Source: Streptomyces sp. NBC_01317 (GTDB taxonomy: Bacteria; Actinomycetota; Actinomycetes; Streptomycetales; Streptomycetaceae). From it: DNA of 64,000 nt. Under the pieces are notes generated by a model. The model was not told the DNA's origin, searched no databases, and saw only the letters and a program-made list of their open reading frames with translations. Positions 52,484 to 61,814 of this stretch are shown here, in pieces. The stretch's first letter is position 1, and each line of letters begins with the position of its first letter. The translations under genes and the position numbers were made by a program. Location: the NCBI RefSeq assembly GCF_035961655.1, contig NZ_CP108393.1, positions 3,145,501 through 3,209,500 on the forward strand. Direction: 5' to 3'.

Positions 52484-53467
52484 ATGAGTGATCTCGCGAC
52501 AACAGAGGATCTTGATTCCCGGCTGGAGAAACACCGGACGGAGCTGACGGGGTACTGCTACCGGATGCTCGGTTCGGCCTTCGAGGCCGAGGATGCCGTG
52601 CAGGACACGATGGTGCGGGCGTGGCGCAGCTTCGACAAGTTCGAGGGCAGGTCCTCGCTCAGGTCGTGGCTGTACCGCATCGCGACGAACGTGTGCCTGG
52701 ACATGCTGAACGCGGGCAACCGCAGGGCGCGGCCGATGGACCTGTCCGCCGCGACGCCGGTGGCCCAGGCGCAGCTCAACGCGCGGCCCGAGGTGACGTG
52801 GCTGGAGCCGGTGCCGGACGGCCGGGTGCTGCCCTCGGTGGCGGACCCGGCCGACCGGGCGGTGGAGCGGGAGACGATCCGGTTGGCGTTCATGGCGGCG
52901 CTCCAGCATCTGCCGCCCAAGCAGCGGGCCGTGCTGATTCTGCGCGAGGTGCTGGCGTGGAAGGCGAGCGAGGTGGCGGAGCTGCTGGGCACGACGGTGG
53001 CTTCGGTGAACAGCGCGCTCCAGCGGGCGCGGGCGACGATCGCCGAGTCGGAGCCGGCGTCGACGGACGCGGCGGATCCGCTGGACGACGAGCAGAAGGA
53101 GCTGCTGGAGCGCTATGTCACGGCCTTCGAGGGCTATGACATGAAGGCGCTGACGACGCTCCTGCACGAGGACGCGACGCTGTCCATGCCGCCGTACGAC
53201 CTGTGGCTGCAAGGCCACGACGACATCGTGGGCTGGATGCTCGGAGTGGGCTCCGTCTGCCGGGGCTCGCGCCTCATCCCGACGGTGGCCAACGGCACGC
53301 CGGCGTTCGCGCACTACCACCCGGCCGAGGACGGCAACGGGCATACGCCGTGGGCGCTGATGGTCATCGAGATCGTGGACGGCCGGATCTCGGGCATCAA
53401 CTCGTTCCTGGACACGGAGCGGTGGTTCCCGCTGTTCGACCTGCCGGCGAGGCTGGAGAAGGAGTAG
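52484..53467 (+). CDS. ECF RNA polymerase sigma factor with C-terminal SnoaL-like domain (SigG type)
   Basis: The product is 327 residues. Region 2 is [27 protein letters not shown] (about 22-50). Region 4 is [26 protein letters not shown] (about 145-170). From about 205 a SnoaL/NTF2-like domain follows ([21 protein letters not shown]). Sigma factors of this plan (ECF56/SigG-like group) have no separate anti-sigma factor; the fused domain is thought to regulate activity. The start follows GGGGTGACCCG. It converges on the STAS gene. Confidence 0.9.
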   Translation: MSDLATTEDLDSRLEKHRTELTGYCYRMLGSAFEAEDAVQDTMVRAWRSFDKFEGRSSLRSWLYRIATNVCLDMLNAGNRRARPMDLSAATPVAQAQLNARPEVTWLEPVPDGRVLPSVADPADRAVERETIRLAFMAALQHLPPKQRAVLILREVLAWKASEVAELLGTTVASVNSALQRARATIAESEPASTDAADPLDDEQKELLERYVTAFEGYDMKALTTLLHEDATLSMPPYDLWLQGHDDIVGWMLGVGSVCRGSRLIPTVANGTPAFAHYHPAEDGNGHTPWALMVIEIVDGRISGINSFLDTERWFPLFDLPARLEKE

Positions 53468-53472
53468 CGCTG

Positions 53473-53508
53473 CCGCGTGGGCCGTTCCGTCCGGCCCGGC
53501 CCACGCGG
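53473..53508. terminator. Bidirectional terminator between the ECF sigma and STAS genes
   Basis: A 12-bp perfect stem CCGCGTGGGCCG with complement and a 12-nt loop. Confidence 0.8.
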
Positions 53509-53528
53509 TACGACTCCTCCCCCACCCC

Positions 53529-53840
53529 CTACGGATCGTCGTCCAGGTCCCCGTACGGCCCCACCACGTCGGCGAGTCCCACCAGGTCCACCAACAGCCG
53601 CAGTTCCCGATCGGCCCCCCGCACCCGCAGCCGGACGTCGCGCCTCCGGGCGGTGAGCTGTAACCGCGCGAGCGCGTTGACAGCGACAAGTCCGGGCCGC
53701 TCCAGACCTCGGACATCGCAGACCGCCTCGGTAGCCCCACTCCCCCGCAGCCGAGCGACCAGCTCGTCACACAACCGGGGCACGTCACCGGGCCCGAGCC
53801 GGCCCGAGACGACAAGAACGATCGGTTTCGTGGCATCCAC
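53529..53840 (-). CDS. STAS-domain anti-sigma factor antagonist-like protein
   Basis: The product is 103 residues. The STAS fold is read from IVLVVSGRLGPGDVPRLCDEL and a central DVRGLERPGLVAVNALARL; the position of the phosphorylatable Ser is not the usual D-S-S-G. It could belong to a partner-switching pathway, but no anti-sigma kinase lies nearby. Start is GTG 53840. It converges on the ECF sigma gene. Confidence 0.75.
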   Translation of the reverse strand: MDATKPIVLVVSGRLGPGDVPRLCDELVARLRGSGATEAVCDVRGLERPGLVAVNALARLQLTARRRDVRLRVRGADRELRLLVDLVGLADVVGPYGDLDDDP

Positions 53841-53847
53841 AACCAGA

Positions 53848-53886
53848 GAGACCGCCGCGGGAGCCGGAACTCATCGCGGCGGTCTC
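53848..53886 (-). terminator. Hairpin terminator of the Uma2-family gene
   Basis: A perfect 12-bp stem GAGACCGCCGCG with complement and a 15-nt loop, 22 nt beyond the stop codon at 53908. Confidence 0.75.
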
Positions 53887-53907
53887 GGGGTGTTGTGCGG
53901 TGGGCTG

Positions 53908-54480
53908 TCAGTTGACGGGAGACTCACCCGTGTCGATGGTCAGGCCGAACGGCTCGGGGAGGGTCAGCTTCTCGCCGTACTCCACGGATGCCAGGACGCG
54001 GTACGTACCCGCCTCGGGCTCCCCGTAGAGCGTTGCGGTCGGACGCCCCGTGTGCCAACGGTCGAGAAGCAAGTAGAGCGGGGCCTCAGCCTTGGCGTAA
54101 CCGTGCGCCTTCGTGATTCGGTCGTGGTTCGCGTTTCCACGAGAGGTGATTTCAACCACGAGTAGTGCTTCGCCCGCCGGAACAGTGTTGCCCGGCCCGG
54201 TCATGGACTGCGCAGGAATGACCATGAGATCGGGCATGTAGAGCCCACCAACACCGGGGATGGCGACTACCTGCGTCTGGGTGATCTCCCAGTCCTCGGG
54301 AACAACGCCGGCCAAACGACGATGGAGTCGCGAAACGCTGAAGGTGTCTTCCTTCGACGGCCCGGGTGACACGGTGATGATGCCCTCGACGATCTCCACC
54401 TTGCAGCCCTCGGGCGCACCCGTGCCTTCCCAGACACGGACAAGGTAGTCCCAGGCTTGGTCGTCCAGGTGTGTGGTCAT
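53908..54480 (-). CDS. Uma2-family (DUF820) restriction-endonuclease-fold protein
   Basis: The product is 190 residues. The PD-(D/E)XK fold is indicated by KVEIVEGIITVSPGP, YMPDLMVIP (catalytic Asp about 95) and LLVVEITSRGNANHDRITKAHGYAKA (Glu and Lys about 118-135). Many such paralogues occur in Streptomyces; their substrate is unknown. GGAGG precedes ATG 54480. Codon use is slightly less GC-biased than its neighbours, so recent acquisition is possible. Confidence 0.85.
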   Translation of the reverse strand: MTTHLDDQAWDYLVRVWEGTGAPEGCKVEIVEGIITVSPGPSKEDTFSVSRLHRRLAGVVPEDWEITQTQVVAIPGVGGLYMPDLMVIPAQSMTGPGNTVPAGEALLVVEITSRGNANHDRITKAHGYAKAEAPLYLLLDRWHTGRPTATLYGEPEAGTYRVLASVEYGEKLTLPEPFGLTIDTGESPVN

Positions 54481-54520
54481 GGTGGCCTCCTTGGTTCCGC
54501 CACCGATCCCAGCACGGCGG

Positions 54521-54550
54521 ACGGGACCGGTGGGGGTCCACCGGTCCCGT
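54521..54550 (-). terminator. Hairpin terminator at the end of the nucleoside operon
   Basis: A perfect 13-bp stem ACGGGACCGGTGG with complement and a 4-nt loop, 24 nt beyond the deoA stop codon. Confidence 0.85.
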
Positions 54551-54574
54551 TCACCCGAATGGGGAAACCGCAGG

Positions 54575-55852
54575 TCAGGCGATACGTTCCAGCACAACCG
54601 GAGTCGGTTCGTAGGCGGTGCCTGTTGGGGCGATGTCGTACGTGGAGGTCAGAGCCTCCTGGGCGTATGCGAACTTTTCCGGGGTGTCCGTGTGGAGCGT
54701 GAGGAGCGGCTGGCCCGCTGTCACGTGGTCGCCCGGCTTCGCGTGGAGTTCGATGCCCGCTCCTGCCTGGACCGGGTCCTCCTTGCGGGCGCGGCCCGCG
54801 CCCAGGCGCCAGGCGGCTACGCCTACGCCGTACGCGTCCAGGCGGGTCAGGACGCCCGAGGACGGGGCCGTGATCACCTGGTGCTCGCGGGCCACCGGGA
54901 GGGCCGCGTCCGGGTCGCCGCCCTGGGCCGTGATCATCCGGCGCCAGACGTCCATCGCCGAGCCGTCGGCCAGCGCCTTCGCCGGGTCGGCGTCCCGCAG
55001 GCCCGCCGCGTCGAGCATCTCGCGCGCCAGGGCCAGGGTCAGCTCGACCACGTCCGCCGGGCCGCCGCCCGCGAGGACCTCGACGGACTCCCTGACCTCC
55101 AGCGCGTTGCCCGCGGTGAGGCCCAGCGGGGTCGCCATGTCGGTCAGCAGCGCGACCGTCAGGACGCCGTGGTCGTTGCCGAGGCCCACCATCGTCGCCG
55201 CCAGCTCACGGGCGTCCTCGACGGTCTTCATGAAGGCGCCGGAGCCGACCTTGACGTCCAGGACCAGCGAGCCCGTACCCTCGGCGATCTTCTTCGACAT
55301 GATCGAGGACGCGATCAGCGGGATGGCCTCGACGGTGCCGGTGACATCGCGCAGCGCGTACAGCTTCTTGTCGGCGGGGGCAAGACCGTCGCCCGCCGCG
55401 CAGATCACCGCACCGGTGCTCTCCAGGACGTGCAGCATCTCGGCGTTGGAGAGCAGCGCCCGCCAGCCGGGGATGGACTCCAGCTTGTCGAGCGTGCCGC
55501 CGGTGTGGCCGAGGCCGCGCCCGCTGAGCTGCGGGACGGCCGCGCCGCACGCCGCCACCAGCGGGGCGAGCGGCAGGGTGATCTTGTCGCCGACACCACC
55601 CGTGGAGTGCTTGTCCGCCGTCGGACGGGACAGCCCGGAGAAGTCCATGCGCTCGCCGGAGGCGATCATGGCGGCGGTCCAGCGGGCGATCTCGGTGCGG
55701 TTCATGCCGTTGAGGAGGATCGCCATGGCCAGCGCCGACATCTGTTCGTCGGCGACCTCGCCCCGGGTGTAGGCGTCGATCACCCAGTCGATCTGCTCGG
55801 GGCTCAGTTCGCCCCGGTCCCGCTTGGTGCGGATGACGGAGATGACGTCCAT
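54575..55852 (-). CDS. deoA: Thymidine (pyrimidine-nucleoside) phosphorylase
   Basis: The product is 425 residues. The phosphate-binding KHSTGGVGDKITLP (about 82), RGLGHTGGTLDKLE (about 115) and SKKIAEGTGSLVLDVKVGSGAF (about 187) motifs define the family. It cleaves thymidine and deoxyuridine to base and deoxyribose-1-phosphate. ATG 55852 has AAAGGA about 9 nt upstream. It is the last gene of the transporter-cdd-deoA operon, 169 bp after cdd. Confidence 0.94.
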   Translation of the reverse strand: MDVISVIRTKRDRGELSPEQIDWVIDAYTRGEVADEQMSALAMAILLNGMNRTEIARWTAAMIASGERMDFSGLSRPTADKHSTGGVGDKITLPLAPLVAACGAAVPQLSGRGLGHTGGTLDKLESIPGWRALLSNAEMLHVLESTGAVICAAGDGLAPADKKLYALRDVTGTVEAIPLIASSIMSKKIAEGTGSLVLDVKVGSGAFMKTVEDARELAATMVGLGNDHGVLTVALLTDMATPLGLTAGNALEVRESVEVLAGGGPADVVELTLALAREMLDAAGLRDADPAKALADGSAMDVWRRMITAQGGDPDAALPVAREHQVITAPSSGVLTRLDAYGVGVAAWRLGAGRARKEDPVQAGAGIELHAKPGDHVTAGQPLLTLHTDTPEKFAYAQEALTSTYDIAPTGTAYEPTPVVLERIA

Positions 55853-56021
55853 GGCGTGCGTTCCTTTCGGCACAACAGGTGTGCGAGGGCGGGGTGGAGC
55901 GGTGGGGTGTGCGGCAGCACACCGGTCGTACGCAGTTGTACGGCCCCGGCGCCGCCGGGTCGCGGCGGCGGCGGGGCCGGGTCAGGGGGTGGGGCGGGCG
56001 GGCGGCCCGCTCCGACGGAGG

Positions 56022-56450
56022 TCAGGCCAGGTGCCCGGGGCCGAACGCCTGCGGCAGCATGTCGTCCAGCGTGCGGATGCCCGCCGGGGTCTCCATCACC
56101 AGCTCGGGGCCGCCGAACTCGTACAGCAGCTGTCTGCACCGCCCGCACGGCACCAGCACCTCCCCCGCGCCGTCGACGCAGGTGAAGTGGGTGAGCCGGC
56201 CGCCGCCCGTCAGGTGCAGGGCGGAGACCAGTCCGCACTCGGCGCACAGCGACAGGCCGTACGACGCGTTCTCGACGTTGCAGCCGCTGATCGTACGGCC
56301 GTCGTCCACCAGGGCCGCCGCGCCGACCGGATAGCCGGAGTACGGGACGTACGCCCGGGACATCGCGTCCCGCGCGACGGACCGCAGCTCCGTCCAGTCG
56401 ATGTCGGCCTCCGGCGTGCCCGCGGCTCCCGCCGCGCCGCCGGCCGTCAC
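56022..56450 (-). CDS. cdd: Cytidine deaminase
   Basis: The product is 142 residues, the tetrameric short form. Catalytic Glu and zinc Cys are in LSLCAECGLVSAL (about 65) and VPCGRCRQLL (about 98). It converts (deoxy)cytidine to (deoxy)uridine. The start codon overlaps the end of the upstream permease gene by 4 bp. A short Gly/Ala-rich N-terminal stretch precedes the domain. Confidence 0.94.
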   Translation of the reverse strand: MTAGGAAGAAGTPEADIDWTELRSVARDAMSRAYVPYSGYPVGAAALVDDGRTISGCNVENASYGLSLCAECGLVSALHLTGGGRLTHFTCVDGAGEVLVPCGRCRQLLYEFGGPELVMETPAGIRTLDDMLPQAFGPGHLA

Positions 56451-57742
56451 TTTCCTTGTCCTCTTCGATAGCGCATGCCGTCAGCTTTGGGCATCCGCAG
56501 CCGCTGGGCCGACAACGACAGCACCAGAAGCGTCACGACGTACGGCGTCGCGCCGACGAAGTCCGAGGGGACGGTGTCGGTGACCAGGTACCAGACCAGG
56601 ATGAGCAGCGCCGTGACCCCGCTCAGGATCGCCTGGAAGCGCGCCTTCCGGTACGCCTTCCACGCGGCGAGCAGGACCAGCAGCACCACGAGCAGGAGCA
56701 GCAGCGCGTGCACGGTCTCGCCGCCGTTGCGCAGCTGGAGCGCGTCGGAGAAGCCGAACAGGCCGGCGCCCATGGCGAGCCCGCCGGGCCGCCAGTTGCC
56801 GAAGATCATCGCGGCGAGACCGATGTATCCCCGGCCGCCGGTCTGGCCCTCCAGGTAGATGTGCGAGGGCACGGTGGCGAGGAACGCGCCGCCGAGTCCG
56901 GCGAGGCCGCCGGAGATCGCGACCGCCATGTACTTGTACGAGTAGACGTTGACGCCCAGCGACTCGGCGGCGACCGGGTTCTCGCCGCAGGAGCGCAGGC
57001 GCAGCCCGAACGGGGTCCGCCAGAGCACCCACCAGCTGCCCACGAAGAGGACGGCGGCGAAGATCGTCAGCACGGAGAGGTTGGTGATCGCGCCGCCGAG
57101 GATGCCCGCGAGGTCGGAGATCAGGAACCAGTGGTGGCCCGCCAGCGACGTGAGTCCGTCGGAGAGGCCCGGGATCGTGATGTCGGGGACGGAGTCGACG
57201 GGTGGGGACTGCTTGGGGTTGCCGCCCAGGGTCTGCGCCTCACCGGCGTTGAAGAAGATCTTGGCGAGGTACTGGGTGACGCCGAGCGCGAGGAGGTTGA
57301 TGGCCACACCGGAGACGATGTGGTCGACCCCGAACGTCACGGTCACCACGGCGTGGAGGAGGCCGCCGAGGACACCGAAGGCGACGCCGGCCGCGATGCC
57401 GAGCCAGGGGTTGGTCTGCCAGCCGATCCAGCCGGCCCCGAAGGTGCCGAGGATCATCATGCCTTCGAGGCCGATGTTGACCACTCCGGCGCGTTCCGAC
57501 CACAGGCCGGCCAGGCCCGCGAGGCCGATCGGTACGGCGAGGCCGAGCGAGGCGCTGATCTGGCCCGCCGAAGTGAGCTGGTCGGCGCCGGTGAGGATCC
57601 GTACGAGGGAGAGCAGGATCAGTCCGCCCGCGACGATCAGCAGGACCCGGGCGAGGGTCAGCTTGCGCCGGGCGGGCTTGGCGCCCGGGGCCTTCGGCGT
57701 CGTGGGAGAGGGAGGCGGGGTGTCGGTCGTCGTGGCGGTCAT
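56447..57742 (-). CDS. Nucleoside ABC transporter permease 2
   Basis: The product is 431 residues of the BPD_transp_2 family. About nine helices follow a Pro/Thr-rich N-terminal tail. GLAGLWSERAGVVNIGLEGMM (about 75) and SCGENPVAAESLGVN (about 278) are the family signatures shared with the simple-sugar/nucleoside permeases (YufQ/NupP-like). Its start overlaps the end of permease 1 (ATGA) and its end overlaps cdd, so the operon is tightly coupled. Confidence 0.9.
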   Translation of the reverse strand: MTATTTDTPPPSPTTPKAPGAKPARRKLTLARVLLIVAGGLILLSLVRILTGADQLTSAGQISASLGLAVPIGLAGLAGLWSERAGVVNIGLEGMMILGTFGAGWIGWQTNPWLGIAAGVAFGVLGGLLHAVVTVTFGVDHIVSGVAINLLALGVTQYLAKIFFNAGEAQTLGGNPKQSPPVDSVPDITIPGLSDGLTSLAGHHWFLISDLAGILGGAITNLSVLTIFAAVLFVGSWWVLWRTPFGLRLRSCGENPVAAESLGVNVYSYKYMAVAISGGLAGLGGAFLATVPSHIYLEGQTGGRGYIGLAAMIFGNWRPGGLAMGAGLFGFSDALQLRNGGETVHALLLLLVVLLVLLAAWKAYRKARFQAILSGVTALLILVWYLVTDTVPSDFVGATPYVVTLLVLSLSAQRLRMPKADGMRYRRGQGK

Positions 57743-58866
57743 CGGGCCACCTCCAGCTTCTGGGTCGTGGCCGCCTGGGCGGCGAGTTCGGCGCCGACCC
57801 GCTGCTGCTGGCGTTTCAGGCCGTACCGGCGGACGATCTCGTAGGCGATGACGACGCAGAGGACGATGACGCCCTGGATCACGCCGAGGATCTCCTTGTC
57901 GTAGCCGATCACTTCGAGGTGGTTGGTGGTGCGCTCCAGGTAGGCCCAGAGGAGGGCCGCGAGGGCGATGCCGATGGGGTGGTTGCGTCCGAGCAGCGCG
58001 ATCGCGATGCCGGTGAAGCCGATGCCCAGCGGGAAGTCGTTGCTGTACATGTGGCTCTCGTTGAGCAGCGTCGGCATGCCGATGAGACCGGCCATGGCGC
58101 CCGAGAGGATCATGCTGGTGAAGATCATCTTCTTGACGCTGACGCCGCTCGCGGCGGCGGCCGACTCGGACTGGCCGACGGCCCGCAGGTCGAAGCCGAA
58201 GCGGGTACGGCCGAGGACGAACCAGTAGGCGAGGCCCGCGAGCGCGGCGATGACGATGAATCCCCACAGCTGGCCGGCCGGGCCCATGTCCAGGGTGAAG
58301 AAGAAGGACGACTCCGGCAGCGGCTTGGTGGAGACCAGGGTGCCCGCGTCGTCCAGCTGGCCGAGCCGTTCGGGCTGGATCAGATAGCCGATGATCGCGG
58401 TGGCGATGGAGTTCAGCATGATCGTCGAGATGACCTCGCTGACCCCGCGTGAGGTCTTGAGGATGCCCGCGATGCCGGCCCACATGGCGCCGACCAGCAT
58501 GGCGACGATGATGATGACCGGGATCTGGACGAGGGCCGGCAGGTGCAGCGCGCCGCCGACGACGGCCGCGGCGAAGGCCGCCATGCGGTATTGGCCGTCG
58601 ACCCCGATGTTGAACAGGTTCATCCGGAAGCCGATGGCGACCGCGACACCCGCGAGGTAGTACGTCGTCCCCTTGTTGAGGATGTAGATCTGGCTGTCGC
58701 TGGCGGAGCCGTACGACAGCATGTCGTTGAACGCCTCGAACGGGTTCTTGCCCGTGGCGAGGATGACCAGCGCGGTGACGACGAGCGCCGCGACCAGGGC
58801 CAGCAGGGGGGCGCCGACCGCGAGGATCAGCCGCTCCTTGTCCAGCCGGGAGGTGAGCTTCTTCAT
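57739..58866 (-). CDS. Nucleoside ABC transporter permease 1
   Basis: The product is 375 residues of the BPD_transp_2 family. Helices begin at AVGAPLLALVAALVVTALVILA; VAIGFRMNLFNIGVDGQYRMAAF (about 75) and AVGQSESAAAASGV (about 206) are typical. It pairs with permease 2 as in the B. subtilis Nup and related nucleoside importers. Its start overlaps the ATPase stop (ATGA). Confidence 0.9.
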   Translation of the reverse strand: MKKLTSRLDKERLILAVGAPLLALVAALVVTALVILATGKNPFEAFNDMLSYGSASDSQIYILNKGTTYYLAGVAVAIGFRMNLFNIGVDGQYRMAAFAAAVVGGALHLPALVQIPVIIIVAMLVGAMWAGIAGILKTSRGVSEVISTIMLNSIATAIIGYLIQPERLGQLDDAGTLVSTKPLPESSFFFTLDMGPAGQLWGFIVIAALAGLAYWFVLGRTRFGFDLRAVGQSESAAAASGVSVKKMIFTSMILSGAMAGLIGMPTLLNESHMYSNDFPLGIGFTGIAIALLGRNHPIGIALAALLWAYLERTTNHLEVIGYDKEILGVIQGVIVLCVVIAYEIVRRYGLKRQQQRVGAELAAQAATTQKLEVAR

Positions 58867-60509
58867 CGGGCCTCTCCCGCGGTTTCGCCTGTTTCGCTGT
58901 CGGGCGCGGACTCGTCCGGGCCGCCGTCGCGCGCTGTGTGGCTTGTTCCGCCGTCGCGCTGCGGGGGCACGGCGTGCGCCAGGTGGCCGGTGGCGGCACC
59001 CGTCATGGCGGAGCCCAGTTCCTCGGGGGTGATGGTGGCGGGGTCGGCGTCGGCGACCAGGCGGCCGCGGTACATCACCCGCAGGGTGTCGGACAGGCCG
59101 ATCAGTTCGTCCAGGTCGGCGGAGATGAGCAGGACGGCGAGGCCGTCGCGGCGGGCGTCCTTGATCTGGTCCCAGATCTGGGCCTGGGCGCCGACGTCCA
59201 CGCCCCGGGTGGGGTGCGCGGCGATCAGCAGCTTGGGGTGGTGGCTCATCTCCCGGCCGACGATCAGCTTCTGCTGGTTGCCGCCGGACAGGGAGCCGGC
59301 CGTGACCTCGATGCCGGGGGTCCGTACGTCGTACTCGCGCACGATCCGTTCGGTGTCGAGGCGGGCGGCCTTGCCGTCGATGAGACCGCGCCGGGAGTTG
59401 GGCTCCTCGGTGACGTGGCCGAGGATGCGGTTCTCCCAGAGCGGGGCCTCCAGCAGGAGGCCGTGGCGCTGGCGGTCCTCGGGGATGTAGCCGATGCCAC
59501 TCTCGCGCCGGATACGGGTGGGCGCGTGGGAGATGTCCGTACCGTCGAGGGTGATGACTCCGCCGTCGGGGTCGCGCAGACCCATGATCGCCTCGACCAG
59601 TTCCGCCTGGCCGTTGCCCTCGACCCCGGCGATGCCGAGGATCTCACCCTGGTGGATGGTGAACCGGATGTCGGCGAGGACGTCGCGTACGACTCCGTCG
59701 GTGTCGGTCGCGGTGAGCCTCAGGTCCTCGACCTTCAGCGTGGGCACGTCGGTGACGGTCGACTCGCGGGTCTCCGGGGAGGGCAGTTCGCTGCCCACCA
59801 TCAGCTCGGCGAGCTGCTTGGAGGTGGTGGTACGGGGGTCGGCGCTGCCCACCGTCGTACCCCGCCGGACCACCGTGATCTCGTCGGCGACCGACAGCAC
59901 CTCGCCCAGCTTGTGGGAGATGAAGATGACGGTCAGGCCCTCGGACTTCAGGTCGCGCAGGTTGTCGAAGAGGGCTTCGACCTCCTGCGGCACGAGGACC
60001 GCGGTGGGCTCGTCCAGGATGAGCGTGCGGGCGCCCCGGTAGAGGACCTTGAGAATCTCCACGCGCTGGCGGTCGGCGACGCCCAGTTCCTCGACGAGGA
60101 CGTCCGGGCGGATCCCGAGGCCGTACGCGTCCGAGATCTCCTGGATCTTCTTGCGGGCCCGGGAGCCGATGCCGTGGAGCTTCTCGCCGCCCAGGACGAC
60201 GTTCTCCAGGACGGTGAGGTTGTCGGCGAGCATGAAGTGCTGGTGCACCATGCCGATGCCGCGGGCTATGGCGTCCGCGGGGCTGCCGAAGCTGACCTGC
60301 GCGCCGTCGACGGTGATGGTCCCCTCGTCGGGCTTCTGCATGCCGTAGAGGATCTTCATCAGGGTCGACTTGCCGGCACCGTTCTCACCGCAGAGGGCAT
60401 GCACGGTCCCTCTGCGAACGGTGATGTCGATATCGCTGTTGGCGACGACACCGGGGAAGCGTTTGGTGATGCCGCGCAGTTCGACGGCGGGAGGGCTGGA
60501 CGCGTTGAT
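58863..60509 (-). CDS. Nucleoside ABC transporter ATPase, apparent ATC start
   Basis: The product is 548 residues with two ABC domains, as in sugar/nucleoside importers. NBD1 has Walker A GENGAGKST (about 40), signature-like LGVADRQRVEILKVL and LILDEPTAVL; NBD2 has GVEGNGQAEL and SGGNQQKLIVGREM. The first GTG in frame (60404) would remove the strand and A-loop that precede Walker A. Family-like sequence AVELRGITKRFPGVVA lies upstream of it. The only codon with good context is ATC 60509-60507, with GAGGAGAG 6 nt upstream and no ATG/GTG/TTG in frame between it and the promoter. Either a rare ATC start or a sequence change is involved. Confidence 0.85.
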   Translation of the reverse strand: MNASSPPAVELRGITKRFPGVVANSDIDITVRRGTVHALCGENGAGKSTLMKILYGMQKPDEGTITVDGAQVSFGSPADAIARGIGMVHQHFMLADNLTVLENVVLGGEKLHGIGSRARKKIQEISDAYGLGIRPDVLVEELGVADRQRVEILKVLYRGARTLILDEPTAVLVPQEVEALFDNLRDLKSEGLTVIFISHKLGEVLSVADEITVVRRGTTVGSADPRTTTSKQLAELMVGSELPSPETRESTVTDVPTLKVEDLRLTATDTDGVVRDVLADIRFTIHQGEILGIAGVEGNGQAELVEAIMGLRDPDGGVITLDGTDISHAPTRIRRESGIGYIPEDRQRHGLLLEAPLWENRILGHVTEEPNSRRGLIDGKAARLDTERIVREYDVRTPGIEVTAGSLSGGNQQKLIVGREMSHHPKLLIAAHPTRGVDVGAQAQIWDQIKDARRDGLAVLLISADLDELIGLSDTLRVMYRGRLVADADPATITPEELGSAMTGAATGHLAHAVPPQRDGGTSHTARDGGPDESAPDSETGETAGEAR

Positions 60510-60579
60510 GGCGCACTCTCCTCGGAGAAGGAGCGTTGGGGCGGGGGGCGTTCGGTGACGCTAGCGTGTCAACTCACGC

Positions 60580-60591
60580 CTACGCGCGTAG
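60580..60591. promoter_or_regulatory. CTACGCGCGTAG operator of the nucleoside ABC operon
   Basis: A perfect 12-bp palindrome 16 bp upstream of the -10 box TAGCGT (minus strand, 60558-60563), so it overlaps the expected -35 region. Confidence 0.75.
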
Positions 60592-60656
60592 AGTTGGTAC
60601 ATCGTTATGGGCCCGGCAAGTGGGGCGGAGCACCTTCACCGGGCCCGTACACAGAA

Positions 60657-60685
60657 CCGGCGCCCGGTGGAGAACCGGGCGCCGG
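60657..60685 (-). terminator. Hairpin terminator of the nucleoside-binding protein gene
   Basis: A perfect 12-bp stem CCGGCGCCCGGT with complement and a 5-nt loop, 7 nt beyond the bmpA stop codon. Expression of the transporter operon therefore probably depends on its own promoter. Confidence 0.85.
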
Positions 60686-60691
60686 AGCAGG

Positions 60692-61759
60692 TCACGGGGT
60701 GGTCTTGACCTTGATCGAGCCGTCCACGATCTTGGCCTTGGCTGCGTCGATCTTGGGCTGGATGTCCTCGATGAAGCCACCGCTCGTGGAGAGCGACACA
60801 CCGTCCTTGGCGAGCGAGTAGGCGTTGGTGCCGACCAGCGGCTTCTTGTCGTTGATCGACTTGATCAGGTCGTAGACGCCGATGTCGACGTTCTTGACGA
60901 CCGAGGTCAGGATCGAGCTCTTGTACTTGGCGAGGGAGACCTGGTTGTACTGGTCCGAGTCGACGCCGATGGCCCAGGCGCCCTTGGAGCCGTTGACGGC
61001 CTCGATCGCGCCGGAGCCGGAGGAGCCGGCGGCGCTGTAGATCACGTCGGCGCCGTTGTCGAGCATGCCCTGGGCGGCGGCCTTGCCCTTGTCGGGGCTG
61101 GCGAACCCGGAGGTGTCGGAGCCGTGCGACAGGTACTGGACGTCGACCTTGATCTTCGGGTTGGTGTCGTGGACACCCTGGACGTAACCCGCCTCGAACT
61201 TCTTGATGAGCGGGACGTCGACCCCGCCGATGAAGCCGACGCGGTCCTTCTTGGTCTTGAGCGCCGCGGCGACGCCACCGAGGTAGGAGCCCTGCTCCTC
61301 GGTGAAGACGATGTTGTCTACGTTCGGGGCGTCGACGACCGAGTCGACGATGCCGAAGGTGACGGCGGGGAACTTCGCGGCCACCGACTTCATCGAGTTG
61401 GCGTACGCGTAGCCGATGCCGACGACGGGGTTGTAGCCCGCCTCGGCGAGCTGCGTCAGGCGGTCGACGCGGTCGGCCTCGGTGTCGGTGGTCTTGGCCG
61501 TCAGCTCCTTGGCCTCGCCGCCGAACTCGGCCTTGGCCTTGTCGACGCCGCGCGCGGCGGAGTCGTTGAAGGAGTGGTCACCACGGCCGCCCACGTCGTA
61601 GGCGACGCCGACCTTGACACCTGACTTCGCGGAGGACGAGCCCGACGGGGCCGCGTCATCCTTGGCCTTGTCCGCGGATGTACTGCCACACGCGGTGGCG
61701 GTGAGGGCGAGTGCAGCTGAGGCTATGCCCGCTACAGCGATCTTGGATACCCGGCGCAC
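60692..61759 (-). CDS. bmpA: Nucleoside-binding lipoprotein, BMP/PnrA family
   Basis: The product is 355 residues. The signal ends in lipobox ATAC near residue 24. A substrate-binding BMP family domain follows, with GDHSFNDSAARGVDKA, VVGIGYAYANSM and FIGGVDVPLIKKFEAGYVQGV. Family members bind purine nucleosides and feed ABC importers like the one encoded next. GTG 61759 is preferred (GAAAGGG 8 nt upstream). The frame is open to 61849, but that extension would include the promoter and operator. Confidence 0.9.
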   Translation of the reverse strand: MRRVSKIAVAGIASAALALTATACGSTSADKAKDDAAPSGSSSAKSGVKVGVAYDVGGRGDHSFNDSAARGVDKAKAEFGGEAKELTAKTTDTEADRVDRLTQLAEAGYNPVVGIGYAYANSMKSVAAKFPAVTFGIVDSVVDAPNVDNIVFTEEQGSYLGGVAAALKTKKDRVGFIGGVDVPLIKKFEAGYVQGVHDTNPKIKVDVQYLSHGSDTSGFASPDKGKAAAQGMLDNGADVIYSAAGSSGSGAIEAVNGSKGAWAIGVDSDQYNQVSLAKYKSSILTSVVKNVDIGVYDLIKSINDKKPLVGTNAYSLAKDGVSLSTSGGFIEDIQPKIDAAKAKIVDGSIKVKTTP

Positions 61760-61814
61760 GAGGGGGGCCCTTTCACTGGAAGCGCCTCCGTTGGCGCTGG
61801 TTTCGCGCCGATCG

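Noticed and set aside
58863..60404. Start of the ABC ATPase at GTG 60404
   Set aside because: It would remove the conserved N-terminal strand and A-loop and has no ribosome binding site; the ATC at 60509 has one.
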